Source: Tenderia sp965602225
GTDB taxonomy: Bacteria; Pseudomonadota; Gammaproteobacteria; Tenderiales; Tenderiaceae
DNA: 64,000 bases
Direction of reading: 5' to 3'
Assembly: GCA_965602225.1 (NCBI GenBank)
Contig: CBFCYE010000008.1
Span: forward strand, 1 to 64,000
Shown: in pieces, positions 33,819 through 42,969 of the stretch
Position numbering within the stretch: the first letter of the stretch is position 1
Layout of the letters: every line of letters begins with the position of its first letter
Program-made: the position numbers and the translations under genes
Notes under the pieces: model-generated
What the model saw: the letters and a program-made list of their open reading frames with translations, nothing else
Told to the model about the DNA's origin: nothing
Databases searched by the model: none

Positions 33819-34481
33819 CCAGCGCCAAACGCTGAGCAGGCTTGCCAGGGAAGAGGCAAAATAGGTCAGCGCGCATGCCTGCAGTATGCGCCTGGCCGCT
33901 TTTTCATCCTGCTGATCCAGATAACGTCCAGCCCGAATCAAGGGTAAGGCACGACCAAAACTGGCATCCCACTCCACCGGCAAAGTGACTAAATGGACAA
34001 TAGTACTGACTGCCATACTGCCCAGACCGACCCCCAAAGTCACCAACCCTGCCACAGGTGAGCGCGTCAATAACGCCACAATCGGCAACACCATCATAAT
34101 CCCAGTACCAGCCTTTTCCGCCATCTGAGCCAGACGAACCAGGCGTGATCGCCACAGCAACGGCGCATAACCAAGATGATGCTGGATGGCATGACCGACC
34201 TCATGAGCCGCAACGGTAATCGCCGTCAGTGATTTGCCATCTAGTTTGTCTGCGGTCAGCCGCACGGCCCTGGCCTCAGGATCGTAATGATCGCCCCGCT
34301 CAGTAACCTCAACCTTGACATCATCAAGCTGGAACTGGCTAAGCAGATGGCGGGCGAACTCACCCCCTGTTCCGGGGAAATCTGCTCGCGGCTGACTGTG
34401 ACGCCGCAGCACGCTGGCGGCCCACCACTGCGGCCCAAAGATGGCCAGCAATAACAACAGCGCAAGAAACAGAAAAGGCAT
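33798..34481 (-). CDS. Membrane zinc metallopeptidase, YugP-like
   Basis: Neutral zinc metallopeptidase of the YugP/PF04298-like family, 227 residues. The zinc motif HEVGH is at residues 93-97 with the general-base E94. An N-terminal membrane helix (FLFLALLLLLAIFGPQW) and two or three further hydrophobic segments (IMMVLPIVALLT, LVTLGVGLGSMAVSTIVHLVTL and ALTYFASSLASLL) embed it. The third ligand is probably in the EWDASF segment, which resembles the family's NxVExDAS motif. Substrates are unknown. It is convergent with the nrdJ operon and follows the lipoprotein gene by 23 bases. Confidence 0.9.
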   Translation of the reverse strand: MPFLFLALLLLLAIFGPQWWAASVLRRHSQPRADFPGTGGEFARHLLSQFQLDDVKVEVTERGDHYDPEARAVRLTADKLDGKSLTAITVAAHEVGHAIQHHLGYAPLLWRSRLVRLAQMAEKAGTGIMMVLPIVALLTRSPVAGLVTLGVGLGSMAVSTIVHLVTLPVEWDASFGRALPLIRAGRYLDQQDEKAARRILQACALTYFASSLASLLSVWRWLRMWRR

Positions 34482-34504
34482 AAGCGCCTCAGGACGAGAC
34501 TTAA

Positions 34505-35026
34505 TTACAGATTAGAAATAGGAAATTCGCGCGCCAGCCCCGCCGGCTGCAAATAACGTGCGGCCTTTCTGGCATCAAAGAGACTAAGGGCCTCAGGGAT
34601 AAAATGGGCGCCTCTGAACTCACCGTCAAACATGGTGGTTTGAATAAAATAGGTCTCACCGGCCTCGAAGCTAAACTGACGACTTTTCGATATCTCAGCC
34701 ACCTCCCAACGGCCACGCACCTGGGTACGATTGCGCAGGGTAATCGTAACGTCGCGCGGCTTGAGGTAGACCAGGGTGTACTCAGCCTTAGCCAGCGCCA
34801 TCAGTTCCTCACCATCCAGCTCCACATCCAGCACATTGTCGGCATAACCCGCCGCATGCTCGGTGGTCGGACGGATAAAATAGACGGTGGCATAGGGACG
34901 ATTCTGATCGAGCTGCACCAAACTATGGGAATCATTAACATCGCTAACACGGAACATAGAGCAGCCAGACACTACCGCCGCAGACAACAGCAATACAAAC
35001 AACGATGCCAGTTTAGATTGTTTCAA
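34505..35026 (-). CDS. Lipoprotein with a DUF2846-like domain
   Basis: A 173-residue lipoprotein. The signal peptide ends with the lipobox VVSGC, so C22 is the lipidated residue, and the next residue (Ser) predicts outer-membrane delivery. The mature domain (RPYATVYFIRPTTEHAAG, DVELDGEELMALAKAEYTLV, FEAGETYFIQTTMF) matches the DUF2846 beta-sandwich layout. Function is unknown. It is probably transcribed with the membrane peptidase gene that follows. Confidence 0.85.
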   Translation of the reverse strand: MKQSKLASLFVLLLSAAVVSGCSMFRVSDVNDSHSLVQLDQNRPYATVYFIRPTTEHAAGYADNVLDVELDGEELMALAKAEYTLVYLKPRDVTITLRNRTQVRGRWEVAEISKSRQFSFEAGETYFIQTTMFDGEFRGAHFIPEALSLFDARKAARYLQPAGLAREFPISNL

Positions 35027-35493
35027 GGCTCTGCCTCCAGATTACAGACCTAAACAGTGTACGGTATTCACACAATCCCTTCCAGACGGCGACCGGAGTG
35101 CTTTTACTTGCCAAGCAGACCACCCCCGATTAAGGCCGACAGAGCAGCTGACAGCAACACACACCTGAAAATCCACGAACAACGTGATCTTGCAGCGAAA
35201 ACCAAAGCCAGCAACACAAACCACGGCAACGTCACCGCCAAAGACAACCCAACCCCAGTAAAAAAAGACCTGCCCTACATACAAATATTACCGGCAGATC
35301 AGCGAGTTAGGAGCACACCAAGGCAAAGCATCGCAAATATGAGGGGTTGTAGTATAATAACGCCCTTTCGAGTATCCCGGCGCCTGAAAAGAAAACCACT
35401 TACAAAAGGCTGCCACCCTCCCCCCAACCGGGTAGGCGAGATACCACAGATTTCCATTAAATAACTACAAATCTTGAGTCTGAGGAGAATCCT
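35027..35493 (+). promoter_or_regulatory. prk promoter and long leader
   Basis: TATAAT at 35353-35358 is a consensus -10 element; a weak -35 (TCGCAA) lies 16 bases upstream. Transcription from there gives an untranslated leader of about 130 bases ending in a good TGAGGAGA ribosome site. The leader contains the C-rich segment 35417-35435 that can pair CCC with GGG, but no known riboswitch is recognised. The 350 bases before it hold no convincing gene; a 135-codon open frame there has no ribosome site. Confidence 0.5.
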
Positions 35494-36369
35494 ATGTCGA
35501 GAAAACATCCTGTTGTTGCTGTAACCGGTTCATCTGGCGCTGGCACGTCAACTGTTAAAAACGCTATGGAACACATCTTTCGTCGTGAAGGCATCAAAGC
35601 CTCTGTCGTCGAGGGTGACAGCTTCCATCGCTATGACCGTAACGATATGAAGACCGCCGTTTCTGCAGCCCTGGCCGAAGGCCGTACCCTGAGCCACTTC
35701 GGTGCCGAAGGTAATGTTTTCGAAAAACTGGAAGAGCTGTTCCGCACCTATGGCGAAACAGGTGCCGGTAAAACACGTAAATACCTGCACTCTGCTGAAG
35801 AAGCCGAGCCCTATGCCCCTCTGCTGCCAGGCCAGTTCACTCCTTGGGAAGATATTGATGCTGGTTCAGACATCCTTTTCTATGAAGGCCTGCACGGCGG
35901 CGTTGTCACTGACGACGTTGACGTTGCCCAATGGGTAGACCTGCTGGTCGGTGTTGTTCCTTCCGTTAACCTGGAATGGATTCAGAAGATCCATCGCGAC
36001 AACAAAGAGCGTGGTTATTCAGCTGAAGCAGTTGTTGAAACCATCCTGCGTCGTATGCCTGACTATGTTACCTGCATCGCACCACAGTTCTCACGCACTG
36101 ACATCAACTTCCAGCGTGTACCAATGGTAGACACATCTAATCCATTCATCGCTCGCGATATCCCAACCCCTGACGAAAGCTTTTGCGTAATCCGTTTCCG
36201 CTATCCGAAGAAGCACGACATCAGTTTCTACATGCAAATGCTGCAAGGCTCATGGATGTCTCGCGCCAATACCTTGGTGCTACCCGCTAACAAGATGGGG
36301 ATGGCAATGGAAGTGATTCTGACACCTATCATTCACGACATGATGGAAAAGAAACGCACCGCCGCTTAA
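35494..36369 (+). CDS. prkB: Phosphoribulokinase
   Basis: Phosphorylates ribulose 5-phosphate to ribulose 1,5-bisphosphate, the CO2 acceptor of the Calvin cycle. The P-loop GSSGAGTST is at residues 12-20, with Thr where many kinases have Lys, as in proteobacterial enzymes. VVEGDSFHRYDR carries the catalytic aspartate, and FYEGLHGG and RRMPDYV follow. The length of 291 residues fits the bacterial octameric class. It stands alone between a long leader and its own terminator, without rbcLS or other cbb genes nearby. Its codons look more biased toward GTT/GCT/CTG than its neighbours', as expected for high expression. Confidence 0.97.
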   Translation: MSRKHPVVAVTGSSGAGTSTVKNAMEHIFRREGIKASVVEGDSFHRYDRNDMKTAVSAALAEGRTLSHFGAEGNVFEKLEELFRTYGETGAGKTRKYLHSAEEAEPYAPLLPGQFTPWEDIDAGSDILFYEGLHGGVVTDDVDVAQWVDLLVGVVPSVNLEWIQKIHRDNKERGYSAEAVVETILRRMPDYVTCIAPQFSRTDINFQRVPMVDTSNPFIARDIPTPDESFCVIRFRYPKKHDISFYMQMLQGSWMSRANTLVLPANKMGMAMEVILTPIIHDMMEKKRTAA

Positions 36370-36388
36370 ATCTGTGACCAACTAAATC

Positions 36389-36416
36389 AAAGGGGCCTTT
36401 CAGGCCCCTTTTTTTT
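36389..36416 (+). terminator. Strong intrinsic terminator after prk
   Basis: AAAGGGGCC (36389-36397), loop TTTCA, then GGCCCCTTT (36403-36411) and five more T. It separates prk from the envelope-motor cluster. Confidence 0.92.
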
Positions 36417-36534
36417 GGATAACGACAAACTGAAACCCTAAGACTGGTTAAATTGTCATTAAATTCATGATATAAGATAGAACGCTAAATTGCAGGACGG
36501 CTCACAGCAACCGCATGAACCCGAGGCTTATTCC

Positions 36535-37056
36535 TTGTTGTTGACCAAAAAACATTTTTTCACCCTCGCACTGACATTTCTCTCAGCTTTGCTGTCCATG
36601 CAACAAAGCCAAGCAGACAGCACGTCCAATAGGGCCGCCCTGACCCAGACCACCCTGGAACTACAACGAGACATACTGCTAACCCGGGAAAAGCACCTAG
36701 ACGAAGAACGCATCGGTCTGAACTTCTACCTCAATATCGACAAACTGCTCACGAAAAAACCTGACCGCATAAGCATCAGCCTGGCGGGCAAGGTCGTACT
36801 AAAACAAGACTTTGAGGATACACAATTCAAAATCCTTGAACATGGTGGCATGCAAAAACTTGGCGCCATTGAGCTGGCACCGGGCAAACATGAATTCCAG
36901 ATCCTGCTAAGAGCCAACAATCGGAACATCACCAAAACCATTGAACTAGAAAAATCGACTGGCCGTGACAACCTAAAGATCACCATCACCAGCTTTCTGC
37001 AGCAACGCAATCCAGAAATCATTTTCGACCATGAAAAATGGGCCGCAGTGCAATGA
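36535..37056 (+). CDS. Exported protein, first gene of the ExbB/ExbD/TPR cluster
   Basis: Periplasmic protein of 173 residues, family not recognised. A signal peptide (MLLTKKHFFTLALTFLSALLS to QQSQA) is followed by a helix rich in Gln/Glu/Arg (LELQRDILLTREKHLDEER) and a beta-rich C-terminal part (LNFYLNIDKLL, ISISLAGKVVLKQDF, LAPGKHEFQILLRA). The latter resembles a small beta-sandwich. GAGG at 36523-36526 suits TTG 36535; the frame also opens at TTG 36490. Its stop overlaps the ATG of the next gene (ATGA), so the two are translationally coupled. It is likely an accessory subunit of the envelope complex encoded downstream. Confidence 0.75.
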   Translation: MLLTKKHFFTLALTFLSALLSMQQSQADSTSNRAALTQTTLELQRDILLTREKHLDEERIGLNFYLNIDKLLTKKPDRISISLAGKVVLKQDFEDTQFKILEHGGMQKLGAIELAPGKHEFQILLRANNRNITKTIELEKSTGRDNLKITITSFLQQRNPEIIFDHEKWAAVQ

Positions 37057-38516
37057 AGTCAATCCTCCCGAAAAGACTCTTACCACTGCTGCTATTGACT
37101 GGCACAGCACTAGGATGCAGCACCGCCCTTGCCAGCCATATCGATGCCAAGAAGATTAAAAGCCCACTACTCGGGCACGCCTACTTCAAACACCAACAGG
37201 GGCAGAAATTCCAGGCAATGGCCATGCTCATGGCGGCTGACAAACAAAATCGCCTCGGTGACGACAGCCAGCTCGGACAACTATTTCTAGCCCACAACTT
37301 CACCGAGCTTGGCCTGCATCAAGAAGCCATCAATATTTACGAACAGCTAGCCAAACAGACCAAGAACAAACAAGAGATAAAGGACATTGCCTGGCTGGAA
37401 TCGGCCAAATTGCACCTACAGCAAGGGCGATATGAAATCAGCCTGGCCTCGCTTGCCAATATCAAACAAAACCTGAACAAGGAACAAGAGGCTGATTTCA
37501 AAGCGGCAAAGTCACGTGCCCTACTTGAAACAGACAAACTCAAAGATGCGCTGGCAACGCTACCGCGCATCTCGGATGATTCAACCTGGGCCTTATACCA
37601 GTCCTTCAATATTGGCGAGCGACTGATTGACGAACATCGCAATAAAAATGGCGCCATGATTCTGCATCACATCGGCAAGCTCGATAACAATAAAGATGAT
37701 GAAATCCAGGCCATTAAAGACCAGGCCAATCTTGCCTTAGGATTTTCGCTGCTAAAAATAAAAAAACCAGCAAAGGCACGCATATATCTGGAACAGGTTC
37801 GACTGAAAAGCCATCTATCCAACATCGCCTTACTGGGCATGGGCTGGAGTTACTCCATCGAAGACAATCACGAACAGGCGCTAGTATTTTGGATGGAGCT
37901 AAACAACAAAACCAACCGCAGCACCTATGGCTACGAAATCCTGCTTGCCGTGCCTTACGCACTAAGCAAGGCCAACGCCCACAATCAAGCCATCCAGCAT
38001 TACAAAGCGGCACAGGAACAAATTGATGGCGACATTTACGACATGAATGAGGCGCAAAAGAAAATCAACAGCGACACCTTTGCTGAACTCATCAGCAGCA
38101 ACCCCGAGCAAGAAACCAGCTGGCTAGGCGTCTGGCAAGACTCTCCGGCATCGCCAGAAAATCGCCTCCTATCTTTACTGCTCGACAACCCGGATTTTCA
38201 GGCAACACTCAAAGAATATCGCACCCTGCTGCAACTCAAGCTGCACATCCAGTCGCTTGGCGACAACATCAAACAACTGGAAAAAACGAACATTGGCCAA
38301 ACCACTGCCGACATCGCCAAACTCTATGTGCGCCAACGACAACTGGGTGAACAAACACAACATTCCATCAACAAACAATTTATCAGTATCAAGCTGCAGG
38401 CGCTCAATACACTCGACCGCTACAAGGCCCAACTAAACAGCTATTCAGAACAAATACGCTTCGGCATCGCTCAGGCCATTGAGGGCGGCACATTTAAAGC
38501 CGAAGAAGGACTCTAA
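37053..38516 (+). CDS. Exported TPR-like protein of the ExbB/ExbD cluster
   Basis: A 487-residue exported protein built of helical repeats. The signal sequence LLPLLLLTGTALGCSTALA could be cut by signal peptidase I after ALA or, less likely, used as a lipobox at LGC. TPR-type helix pairs run through most of the chain, e.g. LLGHAYFKHQQGQKFQAMAM, LGLHQEAINIYEQLAK, IAWLESAKLHLQQGRYE and ALGFSLLKIKKPAKARIY. The last 90 residues form a coiled coil. ATG 37053 overlaps the upstream stop; an ATG at 37038 is also open. The next gene follows with no gap. I infer a scaffold protein facing the periplasm. Confidence 0.85.
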   Translation: MKSILPKRLLPLLLLTGTALGCSTALASHIDAKKIKSPLLGHAYFKHQQGQKFQAMAMLMAADKQNRLGDDSQLGQLFLAHNFTELGLHQEAINIYEQLAKQTKNKQEIKDIAWLESAKLHLQQGRYEISLASLANIKQNLNKEQEADFKAAKSRALLETDKLKDALATLPRISDDSTWALYQSFNIGERLIDEHRNKNGAMILHHIGKLDNNKDDEIQAIKDQANLALGFSLLKIKKPAKARIYLEQVRLKSHLSNIALLGMGWSYSIEDNHEQALVFWMELNNKTNRSTYGYEILLAVPYALSKANAHNQAIQHYKAAQEQIDGDIYDMNEAQKKINSDTFAELISSNPEQETSWLGVWQDSPASPENRLLSLLLDNPDFQATLKEYRTLLQLKLHIQSLGDNIKQLEKTNIGQTTADIAKLYVRQRQLGEQTQHSINKQFISIKLQALNTLDRYKAQLNSYSEQIRFGIAQAIEGGTFKAEEGL

Positions 38517-41351
38517 ATGCAATACCGTCACCTACTGACTCTTTTCCTGGTCGCGCTGATTGCTGGCTGCAGCAGCACCGGTAGCGACACCTTAGGCAGC
38601 CTCAAGGGCAAAAGCATCGTTATTGAAAAAGATGCTCCAGTTGAAGGCGACATCAATACTGCCATCGAAACCTATGAAGAAATCATTCGTGACGACGGCG
38701 ATGCCAGCCTCAACGAAAAAGCCTTTCGCCGTCTCGGCGATCTCGAAATGCAACGCATCGATCGCATGTTTGAACGTAACGAAGGTCACCTAATAAACAA
38801 TAGCAGTTACGACAAGGCCATCGATGCCTACCAGAAACTACTGACCCGTTACCCTAATTACACCGATCGAGAGACTATCATTTACCAACTGGCACGCGCC
38901 TATGAACACAATGATCGCCTCGACAAATCCATTAAAGCCCTAAAAATATTTATCCGCGACTACCCCGGCTCAGCCCGTAATGAAGAGGTCAGCTTCCGCC
39001 TTGGCGAACTTTTATTTCAGGAAGCCCTTTATAGAGATGCTGAAATCGCCTACAGCAACATCATTGGCCGCGGTCGAAATAACAACAAATACTACGAACA
39101 AGCCCTTTTTAAATACGCCTGGTCGATCTACAAACAGGATCGCTGCCTGGACTCACTGGCACCGTTTTTTTCCATGCTTGATCTGAAACTGACGCACAAC
39201 GTCACACCAGCCAAGCTGAAAAAGATGGATTATATTTCACGCTCCGACATTGAACTGGTCAACGACAGCTTTCGCGCCATCAACCTATGCATTTCAACTC
39301 AAAAGACACCCGAGGCTCTCAACAATTATCTTAAAGACAAGCCTCGCCGCATCTACGAGTTTATGGTTTACAACAATCTGGCTGAGCTCTACCTAAAACA
39401 AGAACGTGAAAACGATGCTAGCCTTGCATACCAATCATATTTTGAACGTAGCGACTGGCATCCCTACGCAGTGATATTGCATGATAAATCGATAAACATT
39501 TCCACCAAGCTAAAATCCAAGCATGAAATCATCCTGGCCAAAAAAGAATTTGTGCATCGCTACGATATTCTCAGCGATCATCTCGATAAAACACACCACA
39601 ACGACTACCAACGCTACCTGGTAAAAAGCGATAGCGAAAGTCTGTTTGAAATACACGCACGCCTCAAGATACACCTGCTAGACATCGCCAAATACCACCA
39701 CTCCAAGGCACAAAAGACCGACGATCTGCTCGACTTCCAGGAAGCGGCTAAATGGTACCGCCTCTACCTGAAAAGTTTTCCTCAGGGCAAAGGTGCAGCG
39801 CAGATCAACTTCCTGCTGGCCGAGTCTCTGTTTGAAGACAAACGCTATGATGAAGCAGCTCGTGAGTTTGAGCGCTCAGCCTACGAATACGGCAGTCACG
39901 AAAATGCCGCGGAGGCAGGCTATGCGGCACTGGTCGCCTACACCGAACAAGACAAACTTTTGACTGGTCCAGATAAAAAGGCCTGGAATCAGACCGCACT
40001 ACAAAGCGCACTGTCTTTTTCGCGGGTCTTTTATAAAGACTCAAGGGTGCCAGCTGTATTGGCCAAGGCCGCACACGAACTCTATGAGGGCCACAACTAC
40101 GACGACGCAGTTCGAGCCGCTGAAACCATTCTCCACCGTTACCCCAACAGCGACACCGAAATCCGCCGCACCGCCTTAATCGTGCTGGCCAATACTCAGT
40201 TTGAACTCTCGAATTACGAGGTTGCCGAATTGTTTTATACGGAACTGCGCGGCCTGTTGGCCAGCGATGATCCACTCAACAGCGAAGTTAAAGAACGTCT
40301 CGCCGCCTGCATCTACAAACAGGCTGAGCAATTCCGTGCCCACGGCGCCATCAACAGTGCCATTGATGAGTTCAACCGCTTAATTGCCACCGTGCCAAAC
40401 TCATCGGTGCGACCAGTTGCCGAATACGACATCGCAACGGCCTATATCATCATGGATATGTGGAAGGAGGCCGCAGCACATCTCGAAGCATTCAGAGACA
40501 ACTATCCCGATCATTCGCTCAACGACGGCATTGATGAAAAACTGGCCATCGCCTACGTCCGCCTCGAAGACCCACTCAAGGCCGCCGAGGCATTGCGTGA
40601 CATCGTCAAAAACTCCGACTCCCCAGAAAGCCAGCGCGATGCCCTGTGGCAAGCCGCCACGCTATATGAAAAGGCTGGTGAAAAACATAAAGCCGCCACC
40701 ACCTACAACGCCTATGCCGAAATGTTCCCCAGCCCACTGGAGCCAGCTATCGAAGCGCTCTACAAGGCTGGCCTGATGCACCAGGCCGTTGGCCGCGACA
40801 ACTACTATCGCATCCAGCTAGATAAAATTTACGACGCCGATATGAATGGCGGCAACCAGCGCACCAACCGTACTCGTTATCTGGCTGCCCAGGCCGCCTT
40901 CGTCCTGGCCGAACCGCACTTTGAACGCTACGAAAAAGTACGCCTGGTTGAACCGATACGCAGAAACATGCAGCTCAAAAACCAGCTTATGAAGCAGGCG
41001 TTAAAGGCCTACAATAAGGCCGTGGAACTAGGCGTGGCTGAATACACCACCGCCGCGACATTCCGCATCGCCGACATGTATACCGACTTCAGTAGCAAAC
41101 TTATGGATTCAGATCGCCCAGCCAATCTTGATGACGAGGAGATGGAACAATACGAAATCATGCTGGAAGAGCAAGCCTTCCCATTTGAAGAGCAAGCCAT
41201 TGAGCTGCATGAAACCAACCTCAAACGGATGACTGAAAACGGCCTGTTTGACCAATGGATCCGCAACAGCATCAACTCCCTGGCCGAATTGATGCCAGCA
41301 CAGTATTCGAGGACAGAGACTCATGGCATTGCAGCCACTACAGCTCACTAA
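38517..41351 (+). CDS. Large TPR lipoprotein of the ExbB/ExbD cluster
   Basis: A 944-residue lipoprotein. The signal peptide ends in LIAGC (C18 lipidated) and Ser-Ser follow, predicting the outer membrane. At least ten tetratricopeptide-like units are visible, e.g. AFRRLGDLEMQRIDRM, YDKAIDAYQKLLTRYPNY, IYQLARAYEHNDRLDKSIK, FRLGELLFQEALYRDAEIAY, FLLAESLFEDKRYDEAARE, YNDDAVRAAE-like and EYDIATAYIIMDMWKEAAAH. It begins directly after the preceding stop codon. Its size and repeats recall BamD/YbgF-type or gliding-complex scaffolds, which link periplasmic machines to the outer membrane. The exact role is unknown. Confidence 0.88.
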   Translation: MQYRHLLTLFLVALIAGCSSTGSDTLGSLKGKSIVIEKDAPVEGDINTAIETYEEIIRDDGDASLNEKAFRRLGDLEMQRIDRMFERNEGHLINNSSYDKAIDAYQKLLTRYPNYTDRETIIYQLARAYEHNDRLDKSIKALKIFIRDYPGSARNEEVSFRLGELLFQEALYRDAEIAYSNIIGRGRNNNKYYEQALFKYAWSIYKQDRCLDSLAPFFSMLDLKLTHNVTPAKLKKMDYISRSDIELVNDSFRAINLCISTQKTPEALNNYLKDKPRRIYEFMVYNNLAELYLKQERENDASLAYQSYFERSDWHPYAVILHDKSINISTKLKSKHEIILAKKEFVHRYDILSDHLDKTHHNDYQRYLVKSDSESLFEIHARLKIHLLDIAKYHHSKAQKTDDLLDFQEAAKWYRLYLKSFPQGKGAAQINFLLAESLFEDKRYDEAAREFERSAYEYGSHENAAEAGYAALVAYTEQDKLLTGPDKKAWNQTALQSALSFSRVFYKDSRVPAVLAKAAHELYEGHNYDDAVRAAETILHRYPNSDTEIRRTALIVLANTQFELSNYEVAELFYTELRGLLASDDPLNSEVKERLAACIYKQAEQFRAHGAINSAIDEFNRLIATVPNSSVRPVAEYDIATAYIIMDMWKEAAAHLEAFRDNYPDHSLNDGIDEKLAIAYVRLEDPLKAAEALRDIVKNSDSPESQRDALWQAATLYEKAGEKHKAATTYNAYAEMFPSPLEPAIEALYKAGLMHQAVGRDNYYRIQLDKIYDADMNGGNQRTNRTRYLAAQAAFVLAEPHFERYEKVRLVEPIRRNMQLKNQLMKQALKAYNKAVELGVAEYTTAATFRIADMYTDFSSKLMDSDRPANLDDEEMEQYEIMLEEQAFPFEEQAIELHETNLKRMTENGLFDQWIRNSINSLAELMPAQYSRTETHGIAATTAH

Positions 41352-41952
41352 GTTCACCGCTACAGCCGGCCTGATCGTCATGCTCTATGCGTGTAGCGCC
41401 AGCACGCCCACGGTGCAAACCAGCGTCGAGACAACTGCCAGCGTCAGCAGCGAACCAATAACAACAGAGCCGGCCGCACTCGATCCAAAAATCGAACATG
41501 AATTCGACCTTGGCATGAAAGCCATGGTAGAAAAAAACTACGACAAGGCCGAAGAGATCTTTTTGAAAATGACTCAGGCCTACCCAAACCTATCTGGGGC
41601 TTACGCCAATCTCGGCACTGTATTAAAAGCTAAACAAGATTATCAAAATGCCGAAATAGCATTAGGGCAGGCGCTAAGGCTAAACCCTGAAAACGCAGAA
41701 GCCTATAACCACCTGGGTTTGCTCTATCGCCAAACAGGCCGTTTTAACGAAGCATTACAAACTTATAAACAAGGGCTGATGATCGCACCTAAAAACACCC
41801 ATCTGCTGCGCAACACTGGCATCCTTTTAGAGCTTTATCTCAACTCGCCCGAGGCTGCGCTGCCATATTATCAACGCTATCTTGAAGAAAAACCGGATGA
41901 CCAACAGGTACAGCTATGGGCCGCATATCTAAGTCAGCAGGCAGGTTCATGA
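41323..41952 (+). CDS. TPR lipoprotein of the ExbB/ExbD cluster
   Basis: A 209-residue lipoprotein. The hydrophobic stretch ATAGLIVMLYAC ends in a plausible lipobox (LYAC, imperfect) followed by Ser. A Thr/Ser/Glu-rich linker leads to four TPR units: EFDLGMKAMVEKNYDKAEEIF, GAYANLGTVLKAKQDYQNAE, EAYNHLGLLYRQTGRFNEAL and HLLRNTGILLELYLNSPEAAL. A GAGGA ribosome site precedes the ATG. It overlaps the preceding gene by 29 bases in another frame, and its stop overlaps the next start (ATGA). This indicates tight coupling. Confidence 0.88.
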   Translation: MALQPLQLTKFTATAGLIVMLYACSASTPTVQTSVETTASVSSEPITTEPAALDPKIEHEFDLGMKAMVEKNYDKAEEIFLKMTQAYPNLSGAYANLGTVLKAKQDYQNAEIALGQALRLNPENAEAYNHLGLLYRQTGRFNEALQTYKQGLMIAPKNTHLLRNTGILLELYLNSPEAALPYYQRYLEEKPDDQQVQLWAAYLSQQAGS

Positions 41953-42239
41953 AAAAAATCTCATTGGTTTTAAGCATCATCGGCATGAGCCTTATTTCAG
42001 GCACCGCCACCGCCGAGGTTGAGTTGCAGTCTGACGGCATGAAGATCTATGGCCAAAGTGAACTACCTAAGGTGCTTTACATCGTGCCGTGGAAGCGTCG
42101 CGAAGCCAGTGAGATGGATATGCCAAGCAGTAAAAGTCTGGCCAGCGATATACTGGAGCCGATCGACCCAGAAATTTTCAGGCGTCAGATTCGTTACCAT
42201 GAATTACTGACACAACAGCAGGATGACAACGAAGGTTAA
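41949..42239 (+). CDS. Small exported protein of the ExbB/ExbD cluster
   Basis: A 96-residue exported protein with no recognised family. The signal peptide MKKISLVLSIIGMSLISGTATA is clear. The mature part of 74 residues contains a conspicuous YGQSELPKVLYIVPWKR segment and an acidic, Gln-rich end. The ATG at 41949 overlaps the upstream stop; a longer frame from 41916 would hide the signal peptide. Its place directly before the ExbB-type gene suggests that it is a dedicated accessory. Confidence 0.75.
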   Translation: MKKISLVLSIIGMSLISGTATAEVELQSDGMKIYGQSELPKVLYIVPWKRREASEMDMPSSKSLASDILEPIDPEIFRRQIRYHELLTQQQDDNEG

Positions 42240-42313
42240 GAATGCGTTATACTCCTGCACCAATGTATTTTCAAAGCAATTAATCAATCTCAAGTAAGTG
42301 GTCTAAGGAGAAA

Positions 42314-42964
42314 ATGATGGACGGTTTTTTTTCCACAATCGTGCGCTTCTTTCAAGAAGGCGGGACATTCATGTATTTAATCCTGATGCTATTTGCCGTC
42401 GGGCTGGCCATTGCCATAGAGCGCTTCATCTATCTTTCGGCAGCCAAAAACAAAAGCCGCAAGACATGGGATGGACTGGTGCCGCTAATCCAACAAGGCA
42501 AATTTGACCAGGCAACCAAACTGGCAACTGACTCCAAGGCTGCGATTGCCCACATGCTCTCCTATGGCCTGGCGCGCATTCAGGAACGCAGTCAACATCG
42601 TGAAGAGATAGAAACCGCGATGGAAGAAGGTCTGATGGAAGTTGTTCCAAGACTGGAAAAACGCACCCATTATCTAGCCACCCTGGCCAATATCGCTACA
42701 TTGATGGGCCTGCTGGGCACCATCATGGGCCTGATCCAGGCCTTTACCGCAGTTGCCAGCGCCGACCCATCACAAAAAGCTGACCTGCTGTCATCCAGTA
42801 TTTCCGTAGCCATGAACACCACCGCCTTTGGTTTGATGGCGGCCATCCCATTGTTGTTGATGCATGCCTTTCTGACTACAAAAACAACTGAGCTGGTGGA
42901 TAGCTTTGAGATGGCGGCGGTGAAATTCCTCAACCTGATCACCAAAGGCAACAACGCAGGTTAA
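42314..42964 (+). CDS. MotA/TolQ/ExbB-type proton channel
   Basis: Inner-membrane channel protein of 216 residues. Three membrane helices are visible: FMYLILMLFAVGLAIAIERF (residues about 18-37), LATLANIATLMGLLGTIMGL and TTAFGLMAAIPLLLMHAFL. The family's LGLLGTVxG and TTAxGL signatures in helices 2 and 3 are present as LMGLLGTIMGL and MNTTAFGL. With ExbD-type partners it should convert the proton motive force into movement of a periplasmic partner. TAAGGAG precedes two successive ATGs (42314 and 42317). The 74-base gap upstream is the largest in the cluster and may hold a weak internal promoter. Confidence 0.94.
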   Translation: MMDGFFSTIVRFFQEGGTFMYLILMLFAVGLAIAIERFIYLSAAKNKSRKTWDGLVPLIQQGKFDQATKLATDSKAAIAHMLSYGLARIQERSQHREEIETAMEEGLMEVVPRLEKRTHYLATLANIATLMGLLGTIMGLIQAFTAVASADPSQKADLLSSSISVAMNTTAFGLMAAIPLLLMHAFLTTKTTELVDSFEMAAVKFLNLITKGNNAG

Positions 42965-42969
42965 CCAAG

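Noticed and set aside
35057..35464. 135-codon plus-strand ORF in the prk leader region
   Set aside because: No ribosome site and a composition unlike a protein (Pro/Arg/Lys/Thr mix). It overlaps the prk promoter.
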